A DNA stretch of 64,000 nucleotides, taken from contig NZ_JAIUKZ010000010.1 in NCBI RefSeq assembly GCF_020165985.1, positions 248,001-312,000 of the forward strand, read 5' to 3'. How positions within the stretch are numbered: the first letter of the stretch is position 1; every line of letters starts with the position of its first letter. Positions 41,695 to 51,152 of this stretch are shown piece by piece. Origin of the DNA: Bacillus sp. RAR_GA_16 (GTDB lineage Bacteria > Bacillota > Bacilli > Bacillales > Guptibacillaceae). Under the pieces are notes generated by a model. It had not been told where the DNA came from, searched no databases, and was given only the letters and a program-made list of their open reading frames with translations. The translations under genes and the position numbers were made by a program.

Positions 41695-41925
41695 TTATGA
41701 AAACACGATCTTTTGAAGTTCATTATTTCGCTTTTCCCGTTCTTCCTCTGAAGCCAGGTCATACTTTTTCAAAAGATGAAAAAGTTCATTTAACGTTTCC
41801 TGACTAACCGTTTGTTGTAAGAACCGATACGTTTCTTGCACAACATTTTCTGGCATATAAGAAGATTGGTTTTCGAGCTTTGTCACGACATCTCCGTATG
41901 AGTGATCGATTGTACATTTCCCCAT
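41695..41925 (-). CDS. small conserved hypothetical protein, 76 residues
   Basis: A soluble helical protein starting MGKCTIDHSYGDVVTKLENQ, with VVQETYRFLQQTVSQETLNEL, cited in part, and an acidic/basic helix ASEEEREKRNNELQKI. I do not recognise the family, though it looks like a Bacillaceae group-specific protein. AAAGGAGTG lies 9 bp before the ATG, which makes translation credible. No partner is evident. Confidence 0.65.
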   Translation of the reverse strand: MGKCTIDHSYGDVVTKLENQSSYMPENVVQETYRFLQQTVSQETLNELFHLLKKYDLASEEEREKRNNELQKIVFS

Positions 41926-41967
41926 GTTGTGTTCACTCCTTTCTTTATTCAGGGTTACTACTGGAAT

Positions 41968-42000
41968 ATTAGGGACAGATGATTATCTGTCTCTTTTTTC
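41968..42000 (+). terminator. plus-strand terminator-like hairpin
   Basis: GGGACAGAT / ATCTGTCTC with a 4-nt loop and TTTTTT on the plus strand. It lies 300 bp past the DUF2231 stop, beyond the convergent small gene. Confidence 0.6.
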
Positions 42001-42017
42001 TATGACTCCTCATGATC

Positions 42018-42107
42018 TCACTTCTTTTTTGTGAACTTCGCAAGTAGCAAAGCTATGACAATACATCCAATGCCTAGCCATATGACATTATTTGAAATAA
42101 AATCCAG
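42018..42107 (-). CDS. possible single-helix microprotein without a standard start
   Basis: The minus-strand frame gives LDFISNNVIWLGIGC then IVIALLLAKFTKKK and a stop, a typical single-span membrane microprotein with a basic tail. Just upstream is AAAAGGAG, but the in-frame options are CTG at 42107 or ATA at 42113, since a TGA directly precedes. It could use a rare start, or be a gene whose start was mutated. Confidence 0.35.
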   Translation of the reverse strand: MDFISNNVIWLGIGCIVIALLLAKFTKKK

Positions 42108-42463
42108 AGTTATTCAACTCCTTTTCCACCGTTGTTATACTAGCTTATCATATTTCATCCTGATCACTAGATTTTGAACTCCGTTTGTCTTTAACTCTTC
42201 ACTATATCCCCGTTTTGTATTAATAACAGATTCTCTTCTAATATGATACAGCCGGTTTTCAACACAATCTTCCTCCCTCAACCCCTTTCAAAAATCCGTT
42301 CGACTTCTTCCACTCATTTCCCCGGAAATGGGCAACTAGTTTACAGGATGATTCGCTTAAACTAGACAAGAGATTTTTTTCACCCTCGACATCAATATGC
42401 CTTTCTTTCACAGAACCTTATGTATAATAATGACATCAACTTACTTCAATAGGGAGGAATCGT
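42108..42463. other. intergenic region before the lipoprotein gene
   Basis: No gene is seen. A TATAAT at 42423-42428 is the likely -10 of the lipoprotein gene, without a clear -35. A small palindrome CATTTCCCCGGAAATG lies at 42315-42330, of unknown meaning. Confidence 0.4.
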
Positions 42464-43714
42464 ATGAAAACGCTCCGTATGGTGTTTTTATTGATCTTGC
42501 TACTAACTGTGTCGGCTTGTAATTTCCTCACAACCTCAGACTCCTCAGACAAAGTAGAAGCTGAAAAAGAAACGGTGGACAAGTCCTCAGAGGAGACTAC
42601 GAAAGAAGTTCTCTTCCAAGAAGGCACCTACAAATGGGAAAAAGATGGTGAAATTCTTGGTGGTCTTGATATTACGGATCCAAAAGCTGATTCCTTCACG
42701 TTTATGCTCCAAGCCTACGATGGTCAAAACGTGGGTGAATTGTCAGGGACCGCTCAGGTTAACGGAGAAATCGCATCGTTTACGCACGCTGAAAACGCAG
42801 AATGCAAAGTTTCTTTTGGATGGAAAGAAGATCGATTAACGATCGATACGAGCGAAGCCTGTGAAAGTTTAAACGAAAACCCTATTTCATTCACAGGCGT
42901 TTATACAAAGATTGAAGTGGGGAACTCCTCTTCTTCAACAGAAGAAAGTGCGACAGCAGAAGAAGCCGCCTGGCAGGAAGCCCTTTATATTAACCCTACT
43001 TTTGACCAGGGCGAGCTTACCTTATCAAACGTAACGAATGAATCCTTTGAATTCACCTTTCATATTAGTAGCGATGATCAGGTTGGGAAAATGACGGGGA
43101 CTGCAACCATAAATGGAAATGAGGCAACCTTTAAAGACCAAGAAGATCCCGCCTGTTCAGGAACGTTTGTGCTATCAGATGATGTGATTTCATTTATTGA
43201 GGACTCCTGCTTAAACTACCATGATGCAGCAGTTGGTTTTAACGGGGAATATGCCCTTTCAGACGAAAAGCCTACAGCCACAAATGAAACCGCTTCTTGT
43301 GACAAGGCACCTTTTCATTCTGACCTTCTGCAGTTTGCCGAACAGGGACACTTAAAGGATACGTCCATTTTTATTGGCATGTCAGAAGAAGCCTTAAAAA
43401 AACTGAAGCCATCCATGACGTATGATGAAGCACTTTATGAAGGGACACCAGGTTTTTATGATGACAGCTACTCTTACTTAACAGCCGATGAGAAGGTAAG
43501 TAACTTAAGGTACAATGCGCTATCAGAGGGCCCAGCTGTTCCTTATGCTGAAGTGGTTTGTCAATTTGGAGAGCCTGACGAAGTGGTGTTTAACGAATTG
43601 GATTCGGAATACCTTCATGTATATTATGCTGGTGAGAATAAACTTTCATTTGTATCTGATTCGAAAGAAGGCGCGATTAAAGCGGTTTCACTTCAAACGA
43701 TGACCGTTCAATGA
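42464..43714 (+). CDS. lipoprotein with two internal repeats
   Basis: A 416-residue exported protein. The signal peptide MKTLRMVFLLILLLTVSAC ends in a lipobox with Cys19. After a Ser/Glu-rich linker two related beta-rich repeats follow, about 50-145 and 170-270. Each has FTF followed by VG.(L/M).GTA, INGN or VNGE, F and a C-containing strand (ECKVSFGW; ACSGTFVL). A C-terminal domain (about 285-416) has a DUF4309-like look (LQFAEQGHLKDTSIFIGMS; CQFGEPDEVV). I do not know its function; it is probably anchored outside the membrane. The ribosome binding site GGGAGG precedes the ATG. Confidence 0.8.
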   Translation: MKTLRMVFLLILLLTVSACNFLTTSDSSDKVEAEKETVDKSSEETTKEVLFQEGTYKWEKDGEILGGLDITDPKADSFTFMLQAYDGQNVGELSGTAQVNGEIASFTHAENAECKVSFGWKEDRLTIDTSEACESLNENPISFTGVYTKIEVGNSSSSTEESATAEEAAWQEALYINPTFDQGELTLSNVTNESFEFTFHISSDDQVGKMTGTATINGNEATFKDQEDPACSGTFVLSDDVISFIEDSCLNYHDAAVGFNGEYALSDEKPTATNETASCDKAPFHSDLLQFAEQGHLKDTSIFIGMSEEALKKLKPSMTYDEALYEGTPGFYDDSYSYLTADEKVSNLRYNALSEGPAVPYAEVVCQFGEPDEVVFNELDSEYLHVYYAGENKLSFVSDSKEGAIKAVSLQTMTVQ

Positions 43715-43729
43715 TTCTCAACCCATTTA

Positions 43730-43764
43730 AAGCGGACAGGCTGTTGATGCCTGTCCGCTTTTTA
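43730..43764 (+). terminator. terminator of the lipoprotein gene
   Basis: AAAGCGGACAGGC / GCCTGTCCGCTTT plus TTTT, a strong hairpin. Confidence 0.88.
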
Positions 43765-43794
43765 TTTCGTTATGATAATTTACTTCAATGTTCT

Positions 43795-44220
43795 TTAAGA
43801 ATGCTCAGGATATAACTCTTTCAAGTAATCAACTGACTGTCGAATCATCTCTTTCAAAACATCAAGATCAATATCGTCTAACTTGTTCACGTAAACGCAT
43901 GCCTTGCCCGTCTTATGCTTACCCAATCGTTCAAGCGCTTTTTCTCGTTCTGGTTCCCCTTGCGCAAGATACAAACTAATCTTCGCTTTTCGTGGAGAAA
44001 ATCCAACGAGCGGAGCATCTCCTTCATGTCCAGTCGCGTATTTATAATGATACGAGCCAAATCCAATAATGCTTGGTCCCCACATTTTCGCTTCATACCC
44101 TGTTGTTTCTACAAAGAGGTCTAACAAGCGATACGCATCTTCCTTTTTCTTCGGGTGATCGACACTTTCAATAAAATCAATCACGCTATTGTCTGTTTCT
44201 TTCGTTTTTAACTCGTACAT
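43795..44220 (-). CDS. DUF1801 protein
   Basis: The 141-residue protein has the YdhG-like fold of DUF1801: KKKEDAYRLLDLFVETTGYEAKMWGPSIIGFG near the start (core EAKMWGPSIIGFGSYHY), then PLVGFSPRKAKISLYL and a C-terminal LGKHKTGKACVYVNKL. Function is unknown; the family is related to iron-chaperone frataxin-like proteins. It is a single gene, convergent with the lipoprotein gene. Confidence 0.85.
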   Translation of the reverse strand: MYELKTKETDNSVIDFIESVDHPKKKEDAYRLLDLFVETTGYEAKMWGPSIIGFGSYHYKYATGHEGDAPLVGFSPRKAKISLYLAQGEPEREKALERLGKHKTGKACVYVNKLDDIDLDVLKEMIRQSVDYLKELYPEHS

Positions 44221-44434
44221 GAGCCGCCTCCTTTTTTGATCTCTTCTAAAACATTTACGCTTTGTTGTCCAAATGTCCTTTTTATTCTGTAAAATTCACC
44301 ACAATCATCCATAATTGTATCGTAATGATTTCGTTTATTACCGTTTCATGTTACTTACTGAAAACACGTTAGGAATACATTCATTCGGGAACGTCCTACT
44401 TTATAGAATATCCAACATCCTATGGAGGTAAGAC

Positions 44435-44914
44435 ATGTTTACGTTACATGATATTCCAATGTTTCTAGTCAATTTCTTTGTGATTCTGCCAATTGTGACA
44501 CTCGTGCATGAAGCTGGTCATGTGCTTGTTGCGAGGCTTTTTGGAGGTAAAGTGAAGTTCTGTATCGGTACAGGACGAACGCTTTTTCATATAGGGCCAT
44601 TAGAAGTGAAAAGAAAGTACTTTATGGAGGGATGGTGTCAGTACGAAGAGCTGAAATACAATAAAACATGGGCACACATCGCCATTTATTTAAGCGGGAG
44701 CTTGTTTAACTTAATCGTTATTTTACTCATAAACTATTTGATTACGTCAAATACGATCCCTGTTACGCTCTTTTTCTACCAATTCACGTACTTTTCCATC
44801 TACTTTATTTTCTTTTCGCTTATGCCATTTCGCAATGATGAGGGCAGACCTAGTGATGGGATGGCTGTCTTTGACGTACTCCGCTATGGCAAATCCGTTG
44901 ACCCTATCGATTAA
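44435..44914 (+). CDS. M50-like site-2 protease family membrane protein
   Basis: The 159-residue protein has a zinc-binding HEAGH in TLVHEAGHVLVARLFGG (residues 26-30), inside the first membrane helix, and a late FSLMPFRNDEGRPSDGMAV, comparable to the NxxPxxxxDG motif of M50 proteases with the Asp as third ligand. Two more helices lie between. It is short and lacks PDZ or CBS domains. It probably cleaves a membrane protein; the substrate is unknown. Its ribosome binding site is GGAGG, 7 bp upstream. Confidence 0.85.
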   Translation: MFTLHDIPMFLVNFFVILPIVTLVHEAGHVLVARLFGGKVKFCIGTGRTLFHIGPLEVKRKYFMEGWCQYEELKYNKTWAHIAIYLSGSLFNLIVILLINYLITSNTIPVTLFFYQFTYFSIYFIFFSLMPFRNDEGRPSDGMAVFDVLRYGKSVDPID

Positions 44915-44921
44915 ATAGATA

Positions 44922-44946
44922 ACCCGCTCACAGAAGCGGGTTTTTC
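44922..44946 (+). terminator. terminator of the M50-like gene
   Basis: ACCCGCT / AGCGGGT with a 6-nt loop, followed by TTTTT. Confidence 0.85.
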
Positions 44947-45000
44947 ATTTAGCCAAACTGTAGTAAAATAGATGTAAAATCGATCTTAGGGAGTGATTAA

Positions 45001-45558
45001 TTGAAAAGTGAAATGAACCAGCTGTTCATAGAGAAAAAATGTGTTCATGTGCTTTATGCGTACCAAGAGGTTAAGAGCTATATTGAACAAGTTTGCGATT
45101 TCATTGAAAAGGGAGTATTGCACGGAGAATACACGATTCTCATTGAAAATGATCGCCTTTATCCGATGATTTTAAAGGAATTACAAGAAAATCTTACTGA
45201 GGATCAATTAAACTACCTTCACCGTGTCAATAGCTTTGATTTTTACTTTTCAAGTGGAAGTTACCACCCTCCTGCCATTCACGAGTATTTTAAAAAGACC
45301 GTGGCACCGTATATAGAAAAAAACTTTTCCTTTCGTTCCTGGGCGCATGTCGAATGGGCTTCAATGGAAGAGCCTCTTTTTCTTATAGAAGATTTCGAGA
45401 AAATTGTGGATGAGGCTGTGAACGACCTCTCATTTCCACTTATTTGCGCCTATGACAGCGAAAGAATGCCTGAGGACCTCGTCACCATCTTAATGGAAAC
45501 ACATCCTTATGTTTTAATGAACGATGAATTCACTTCGTCCAAGCAATACCTTGGCTAA
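45001..45558 (+). CDS. MEDS-domain protein
   Basis: The 185-residue protein starts with TTG 8 bp after GGGAG. It has the MEDS (methanogen/methylotroph, DcmR sensory) fold: HVLYAYQEVKSYIEQVCDFI near the start, EYTILIENDRLYPMIL, then WAHVEWAS and PLICAYDSERMPEDLVTILMETHPYVL, a pattern related to RecA-like KaiC folds. Stand-alone MEDS proteins are thought to be sensors or regulators in sporulation or stress pathways. There is no attached output domain, so its partner is unknown. Confidence 0.8.
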   Translation: MKSEMNQLFIEKKCVHVLYAYQEVKSYIEQVCDFIEKGVLHGEYTILIENDRLYPMILKELQENLTEDQLNYLHRVNSFDFYFSSGSYHPPAIHEYFKKTVAPYIEKNFSFRSWAHVEWASMEEPLFLIEDFEKIVDEAVNDLSFPLICAYDSERMPEDLVTILMETHPYVLMNDEFTSSKQYLG

Positions 45559-45560
45559 AA

Positions 45561-45598
45561 TAACCCCCGCCCTTATTACCTAAGGACGGGGGTTATTT
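45561..45598. terminator. bidirectional terminator between MEDS and thrC
   Basis: AAATAACCCCCG / CGGGGGTTATTT with a 13-nt loop, serving convergent genes. Confidence 0.88.
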
Positions 45599-45600
45599 CG

Positions 45601-46815
45601 TTACGATTTAATACGTTCAAAAGGCTCCATTGTTTTCACATCCACTTCAAATGCATCTGGATATTTTATCCCGAGTCCCGTATTCAAACAAACGACCTGT
45701 TCCTCTTCTTTGATCCAACCGCGTTCTTTGAGTGTTTTGGCTGCTGCAAACGTAGCGGCTCCTTCCGGACAAACAAATTGCCCTTCTAGACTAGCAACTT
45801 CCCTTTGCGATGCACGGATCTCTTCTTCTGAAACGGCTAGCGCACAACCATTCGTTTGATAGATTGCGTCTAGAACAAGAAAATCACCAATGGCTTTTGG
45901 CACATTAATGCCAAATGCATGTGTCGTTGAATTCTCCCAGAACTCCGATTCCATTTTCCCTTCCTCAAATGCTTTCACAATCGGAGCACACCCAACGGAT
46001 TGAACAGCAACTAATCTCGGAAGTTTCTCTTTTTGTATCCAACCAAGCTTCTGAAGCTCAAGAAGCGCTTTAAAAATACCGATTAGGCCTACGCCTCCCC
46101 CTGTCGGATATAGAATCACATCAGGAAGTTCCCAATTCAGCTGTTCCGCTATTTCATACCCCATCGTCTTTTTACCTTCAATACGATAGGGCTCTTTTAG
46201 CGTAGACGCATCATAGAATCCCTTCTCTTTCACAAGATCACCTACGATTTTGCCTGCGTCACTAATCAAACCGTTCACAAGATAAAGATGAGCACCTGAA
46301 ATACTCACTTCTTTTCTCGTAATTTCAGGAGCGTCAACTGGCATCACAATATGAGCTTCTAATCCTGCCCTTGCGGCGTAAAGTGACCAGGCGGCACCGG
46401 CATTACCATTTGTGGGCATCGCTAAGTTTTGAACACCAAGCTCTTTTGCCTTTGAAATCCCAACTGCCGCTCCTCTTGCTTTAAACGAACCAGTTGGCAC
46501 CATGCCTTCATCTTTTATGTACAAATTCGAAATTCCCATTTCTTTACCAAGATCAGGAAGTGACAGGATTGGCGTCATCCCTTCTTCGAAACTCACTTTA
46601 TTTTCTTCATTTTTCACAGGAAGCAATTCATGATAGCGCCACAGTGACTGCTCTCGTCCTGCGATCATTTCCTTTGTAACGTGCTTCTTCACTTCATCAA
46701 GCTTATACTCAACGAGAAGTGGCGATCCACAAACACAGAGTTGTTGGATCGTATCGACATCATATGTTTCACTACACTTTGGACAAGTTAAATGGGATAC
46801 CAAGCTATAAGTCAT
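45601..46815 (-). CDS. thrC: threonine synthase
   Basis: The 404-residue PLP enzyme converts O-phosphohomoserine to threonine. The N terminus has a zinc-ribbon-like CPKCSETYD..CVCG. The PLP lysine is in GSFKARGA near residue 112, the phosphate loop is TGGGVGLIG, and a SFEEGMTPIL segment lies before. It belongs to the class with an N-terminal ribbon rather than the short B. subtilis form. No separate promoter is obvious in the 60 bp between the cysI terminator and the start. It has a good ribosome binding site, CGGAGGTG. Confidence 0.88.
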   Translation of the reverse strand: MTYSLVSHLTCPKCSETYDVDTIQQLCVCGSPLLVEYKLDEVKKHVTKEMIAGREQSLWRYHELLPVKNEENKVSFEEGMTPILSLPDLGKEMGISNLYIKDEGMVPTGSFKARGAAVGISKAKELGVQNLAMPTNGNAGAAWSLYAARAGLEAHIVMPVDAPEITRKEVSISGAHLYLVNGLISDAGKIVGDLVKEKGFYDASTLKEPYRIEGKKTMGYEIAEQLNWELPDVILYPTGGGVGLIGIFKALLELQKLGWIQKEKLPRLVAVQSVGCAPIVKAFEEGKMESEFWENSTTHAFGINVPKAIGDFLVLDAIYQTNGCALAVSEEEIRASQREVASLEGQFVCPEGAATFAAAKTLKERGWIKEEEQVVCLNTGLGIKYPDAFEVDVKTMEPFERIKS

Positions 46816-46845
46816 ACTCGCACCTCCGTTTTTTTATAAAAAAAG

Positions 46846-46886
46846 TGAAACCCAAAGTTCACACGCGTGATCTTTGGGTTCTTTTT
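46846..46886 (-). terminator. terminator between cysI and thrC
   Basis: AACCCAAAG-A-TCAC / GTGA-A-CTTTGGGTT followed by TTTTTTT on the minus strand. Confidence 0.8.
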
Positions 46887-46896
46887 TGTAAATGGC

Positions 46897-48606
46897 TTAA
46901 CTATGAAAATCGAGGCCAGATCGCACTTCTTCAACATACCCCGCTCGGATCACATAATCACCGAAATGCTCATTTTCCTCTTTTTCTTTTGCATAGTTAA
47001 AGAGAATCGGTTTTAGCGAGGCAAGGATTTCTTCCTCACCAATGTTTTCTTTATAAAGCTTGCTTAATCGATCGCCAACAAATCCGGCTCCCATATACAT
47101 GTTGTACTTACCAGGCGCCTTACCAATAAAGGCAATCTCGCCTAACGTCGGACGTGAACAGCTATTCGGACAGCCTGACATACGAATCACAATTTCTTCT
47201 TCTCTTAGACCCGCTGCATCCACAATCTCCTCGATTTTATCAATAAGAGAAGGCAAATACCGTTCAGCTTCAGCCATCGCTAAACCGCACGTTGGGAATG
47301 CCACGCAGGCCATTGAATTTCGACGAAGTGCGGAATTTTGTTTGCCGTCTGTCAAACCGTATGTGGCGACAAGCTTATCAATCTCCGCTTTCTTATCTTC
47401 TGGTACGTTCGCAATGATGAGATTTTGATTCGGTGTTAATCTGAAATCACCTTCATGGACTTTTGCAATTTCACGCAGTCCCGTCATAATCTGGTAATCT
47501 TCTAGATCAACAATACGGCCATTTTGGATAAAGAGCGTTAAGTGCCATTTGCCATCCCCTTTGACCCAGCCATAGCGATCGCCATTATGATCGAAATGGT
47601 AAGAACGAGCTTCTTCTAGTTCATACCCGAGTCTACTATGCAATTCGTTCCGAACCCAATCAAGTCCTCTTCGATCAATGGTATATTTAAAACGCGCATT
47701 TTTTCGTTCTGATCGATTGCCATAGTCTCGCTGAATGGTAATAATTTTTTCTGCAACGTCTACAACCTGTTCAGGAGAACAGAAACCAATGATTCGTGAC
47801 AGCTGCGGATACGTACTTGTATCGCCATGCGTCATACCCATTCCTCCACCTACCGCAACATTAAACCCTTGAAGCTTGCCATCTTCAAGGATCGCGATAA
47901 AGCCAAGATCCTGGGAGAAAATGTCCACGTCGTTAGACGGCGGAACCGCAACGCCAATCTTAAATTTTCTCGGTAAGTAATGAGGACCATACATCGGCTC
48001 AATCTCTTCTTCTTTTCGATCGAGCACCTTTTCTTCATCTAACCAAATTTCATGATACGCTCTTGTTCTCGGTAACAGATCATCGCTTAGTTTTCGTGCC
48101 CACTTGTGCACTTCAGCGTGGATATCAGATTGGTACGGATTAGCGTTACACATGACGTTACGATTCACGTCACCACAAGCGGCAAGAGAATCCATCAGCA
48201 CAGAGTCCATTGCCTGAATGCTTTTTTTCATATTCCACTTTAAAATGCCATGCATTTGAAATGTTTGGCGGGTCGTAAGCTTTAACGTACCGTTTCCATA
48301 TTGGTTCGCTAGATCATCCATCACTAACCACTGTTCTGGCGTCGCAACGCCACCAGGCAACCTAACGCGAACCATGAACTGATAAGCTGGTTCAAGCTTC
48401 TGTTGCTTCCGCTCCTGGCGGATATCGCGATCGTCCTGCATATAGCTTCCGTGAAACTTTAACAGCTTCGTATCTGCATCCGGAATTGATGCGGTTATTG
48501 GATCGGCAAAGCTTTCGACAAGAGAACCACGTAAATAGTGGCTTTCGTCTTTAATTTTCTCCATTTCACTCGGTTTTCCATCTTGCGTTACCGTCTTGTT
48601 ATTCAT
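46897..48606 (-). CDS. cysI: sulfite reductase (NADPH), hemoprotein beta subunit
   Basis: The 569-residue enzyme reduces sulfite to sulfide with six electrons from CysJ. The two sirohaem-domain repeats have [11 protein letters not shown] and [12 protein letters not shown]. The 4Fe-4S/sirohaem ligands are [16 protein letters not shown] and [10 protein letters not shown]. Length fits CysI. It follows cysJ by 22 bp under the same SAM-I riboswitch, in the cysteine/methionine sulfur assimilation pathway. Confidence 0.96.
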   Translation of the reverse strand: MNNKTVTQDGKPSEMEKIKDESHYLRGSLVESFADPITASIPDADTKLLKFHGSYMQDDRDIRQERKQQKLEPAYQFMVRVRLPGGVATPEQWLVMDDLANQYGNGTLKLTTRQTFQMHGILKWNMKKSIQAMDSVLMDSLAACGDVNRNVMCNANPYQSDIHAEVHKWARKLSDDLLPRTRAYHEIWLDEEKVLDRKEEEIEPMYGPHYLPRKFKIGVAVPPSNDVDIFSQDLGFIAILEDGKLQGFNVAVGGGMGMTHGDTSTYPQLSRIIGFCSPEQVVDVAEKIITIQRDYGNRSERKNARFKYTIDRRGLDWVRNELHSRLGYELEEARSYHFDHNGDRYGWVKGDGKWHLTLFIQNGRIVDLEDYQIMTGLREIAKVHEGDFRLTPNQNLIIANVPEDKKAEIDKLVATYGLTDGKQNSALRRNSMACVAFPTCGLAMAEAERYLPSLIDKIEEIVDAAGLREEEIVIRMSGCPNSCSRPTLGEIAFIGKAPGKYNMYMGAGFVGDRLSKLYKENIGEEEILASLKPILFNYAKEKEENEHFGDYVIRAGYVEEVRSGLDFHS

Positions 48607-48627
48607 GTCAAACTCCTTCCATCACGC

Positions 48628-50445
48628 TTAGTACACATCACGCTGATAACGTTTCGCGTTACGTAGATCCGATAAATAGGCTTCCGCTTCCGACTCACTC
48701 AAGCCGCCCTGCTCCTCCAGAATATTGACGAGGGCGATATGAACATCTTTTGCCATATACTTCTCATCGCCACATACGTAAACGTGTGCTCCCTTTTGGA
48801 GCCATTCGTATAGTTCTTCACTTCGCTCACGCATGCGGTGCTGAACATACACTTTCTCCTCCGTATCGCGTGAAAAAGCGACATCCATGCGCGTCAGCAC
48901 ACCATCTTTTAACCACTTTTGCCATTCGACCTGGTATAGAAAATCGGAGACAAAGTGTTGTTCACCAAAGAACAACCACGTCTCACCGCTTGCACCAATT
49001 TCTTCTCGTTCTTGTAAAAAAGCACGATAAGGCGCTACCCCTGTACCTGCTCCGATCATGATGATAGGTGTATCAGGGTTGTGTGGCAGTCTAAAGTTCT
49101 CGTTCCGCTGAACGAAGACCGGAAGTTGATCCCCTGGCTGTGAGCGCTCAGCGCACTGTCCGGAACAAACTCCCGTACGCGCTCGACCATGTGCGTCATA
49201 GCGCAGCGCCCCAATGGTAAGATGAACCTCGTCTTCACTTGCTTTCGGACTGCTTGCAATGGAGTAAAGACGAACGGGTATTTTACGAAGCACCTTCACA
49301 AATTCCTCTGCAGCAATTTCCCACGGCCCGTAGTCTTTCACAAGATCAATGAGATCTCTTCCGTAAATATAGGTCTTAAGCTCTTCTCCCTCGGCATTCA
49401 CCATACGAAGTAGCTCTGCGCTTTCCGTAAGCTCCGCAATCTTCTTAAGTAATGGTTTTGTTAGACTTGTAATCTCATATGTTTTCGTCAAAGCTTCCTG
49501 CAGAGACTGTACGTCTCCCTGCTTGTTTACAATCACCTGGCTGTCTCGGTCCCAATGCATTTCTTCCATCAGTTCAAGCACAAGCGCGGTATCATTTTCA
49601 GGATAAATCCCTAGACTGTCGCCTGGTTCGTATACAAGATTCGATCCTTCAAGATCAAGCTCAAGATGACGCGTTTCTTTATTCGATCCCCGACCGTTCA
49701 AATTAATATTCTCTAAGATCTCTGCTTTAAACGGATTGGTTCTGGAATAGGTTTGACTCGTTTTCGTATTGGCTTCTTGAGAAGGGGACGCTTCACCCGT
49801 CGTTGTCTGAGCTTTGTTCAATACCCCCATTACGCCTTCAAACCATTCTTCCGCCGGCTCTTCAAAATCAAGGTCACAATCAGCACGAGGATAGAGTCGA
49901 GCCCCACCTAATTCTTCCAAACGTCTGTCAAAATCTTTCCCTGTTTGACAGAAGAATTCATACGAACTATCTCCAAGTGAAAGGACAGAAAATCTAAGCT
50001 CCCCTAGTTCTGGAGCTCGCTTACTTTGGATAAAGTCATAAAAGCTAAGAGCATTATCAGGAGGATCACCATCTCCATGCGTACTTGTAATCAACAAAAG
50101 GTCTTCTACTTTCTTGAGCGACTTTGGTTTAAAATCATCAAGTGATGAAAGCGTCACCTGAAACTTTTCACTTTCCAACCGCTCGAAAAAAGATTCGGCC
50201 AGCGACTGACAATTCCCCGTATGGGAGCCATAGAGAATCGTTATTTCACGGGTTTGTGGTTCATTTTCTAAGAACGCCTTTTCCACTGAGGGAGCTTCAG
50301 TTGTTGCCGCTGTTTCTGCCACTCCCGGAACAGCAAGATATCCACTTAGCCAAATTTTCTGCGTTTCATTTAACGTCGGTAATAGACGATTTAAAAGTTC
50401 GATTTGTTCTTGATCAAAAGGACTATTCATAACCTGTAACTGCAA
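48628..50445 (-). CDS. cysJ: sulfite reductase (NADPH), flavoprotein alpha subunit
   Basis: The 605-residue diflavin reductase moves electrons from NADPH through FAD and FMN to CysI. The FMN flavodoxin domain starts ITILYGSHTGNCQSLAESF near 70 with STHGDGDPPDNA. The FAD domain has RLYSIASSPK and GVCSGQCAER. The NADPH domain has MIGAGTGVAPYRAFLQER and YVCGDEKYMAKDV. It ends RYQRDVY as usual. It is the first gene of the pair, preceded by a SAM-I riboswitch with terminator. Confidence 0.96.
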   Translation of the reverse strand: MQLQVMNSPFDQEQIELLNRLLPTLNETQKIWLSGYLAVPGVAETAATTEAPSVEKAFLENEPQTREITILYGSHTGNCQSLAESFFERLESEKFQVTLSSLDDFKPKSLKKVEDLLLITSTHGDGDPPDNALSFYDFIQSKRAPELGELRFSVLSLGDSSYEFFCQTGKDFDRRLEELGGARLYPRADCDLDFEEPAEEWFEGVMGVLNKAQTTTGEASPSQEANTKTSQTYSRTNPFKAEILENINLNGRGSNKETRHLELDLEGSNLVYEPGDSLGIYPENDTALVLELMEEMHWDRDSQVIVNKQGDVQSLQEALTKTYEITSLTKPLLKKIAELTESAELLRMVNAEGEELKTYIYGRDLIDLVKDYGPWEIAAEEFVKVLRKIPVRLYSIASSPKASEDEVHLTIGALRYDAHGRARTGVCSGQCAERSQPGDQLPVFVQRNENFRLPHNPDTPIIMIGAGTGVAPYRAFLQEREEIGASGETWLFFGEQHFVSDFLYQVEWQKWLKDGVLTRMDVAFSRDTEEKVYVQHRMRERSEELYEWLQKGAHVYVCGDEKYMAKDVHIALVNILEEQGGLSESEAEAYLSDLRNAKRYQRDVY

Positions 50446-50547
50446 TACAATCCACCTCGCATCGTTAATTCAATGTAATACAAGTTGTTTACCCGGATTT
50501 AAAACCGTATGAACTTAAAGTATGCTCCTCTCTTCTAGAATCAACAC

Positions 50548-50590
50548 AAAAAAACCTTTCTTCTTTAAGCATAAGAAGAAAGGTTTGTGA
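50548..50590 (-). terminator. riboswitch-controlled terminator before cysJ
   Basis: AAACCTTTCTTCTT / AAGAAGAAAGGTTT then TTTTTT on the minus strand. It is the expression platform of the SAM-I riboswitch, about 100 bp before cysJ. Confidence 0.9.
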
Positions 50591-50602
50591 GAACAGCGCC
50601 AA

Positions 50603-50716
50603 TCTTCTTATCTTTCAGGATACACCTGCTGGATTTGGCACAGTATGAGTTGACGATTCAACGCATCGGTTGCCGAGGCTTCAAAGGGCCAGTCCCTCCA
50701 CCTCTCTTGATAAGAA
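50603..50716 (-). promoter_or_regulatory. SAM-I (S-box) riboswitch controlling cysJ-cysI
   Basis: On the minus strand the S-box landmarks appear in order: P1 TTCTTATCA, AGAGAGGTGGAGGGACTGGC (the P2 and kink-turn region), CCTTTGAAGCCTCGGCAACC, GTGCCAAATCCAGCAGG, and the closing GATAAGAAG. P1 pairs TTCTTATC with GATAAGAA. SAM binding should favour the adjacent terminator and stop cysJI transcription when methionine/SAM is plentiful. Confidence 0.96.
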
Positions 50717-50894
50717 ATGTTGCTATAAAATTTTAATAACAATGATTGTTTCAAATCATATCTTTTGTTTAACAAATTGTCAATGTATTATTAGAAAATT
50801 ATCACCATTCAATTAAATGAAACATGATAAGAGCAAGCGATAGATGAAAAAATGAGTCAAATGATTTAGGTCGATTTTCATGAACGACGAGGAT

Positions 50895-51131
50895 TTATTT
50901 GGTAGGCGTGTTTTCCATTTCTCTCGATACACGTTCAACCTTATTCATGTTAAAAAACCAGAGAATGCTCATAAAGAAATAATAGAGGCCCAGAATAGAA
51001 AGCGTATCCGTTACGCTTTCAGCAAGTGGGAGATTAGATAAATAGAATTTCCAAAGAATACTTCCGATTACAAATATCAGTGGACTTATGATATAAAACC
51101 ACCCATACATCAGCTTATTAAAACGTTTCAT
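50895..51131 (-). CDS. small two-helix membrane protein, 78 residues
   Basis: The protein has two transmembrane helices (GWFYIISPLIFVIGSILW and LSILGLYYFFMSILWFF) and a short charged C terminus. GCAGGAGG lies 4 bp before the ATG, a strong signal. I do not recognise the family. It is directly downstream of the ABC ATPase gene (21 bp), so the two may be co-transcribed, though it is too small to be a standard permease. Confidence 0.65.
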   Translation of the reverse strand: MKRFNKLMYGWFYIISPLIFVIGSILWKFYLSNLPLAESVTDTLSILGLYYFFMSILWFFNMNKVERVSREMENTPTK

Positions 51132-51152
51132 ATAACCTCCTGCTCATTCCTT

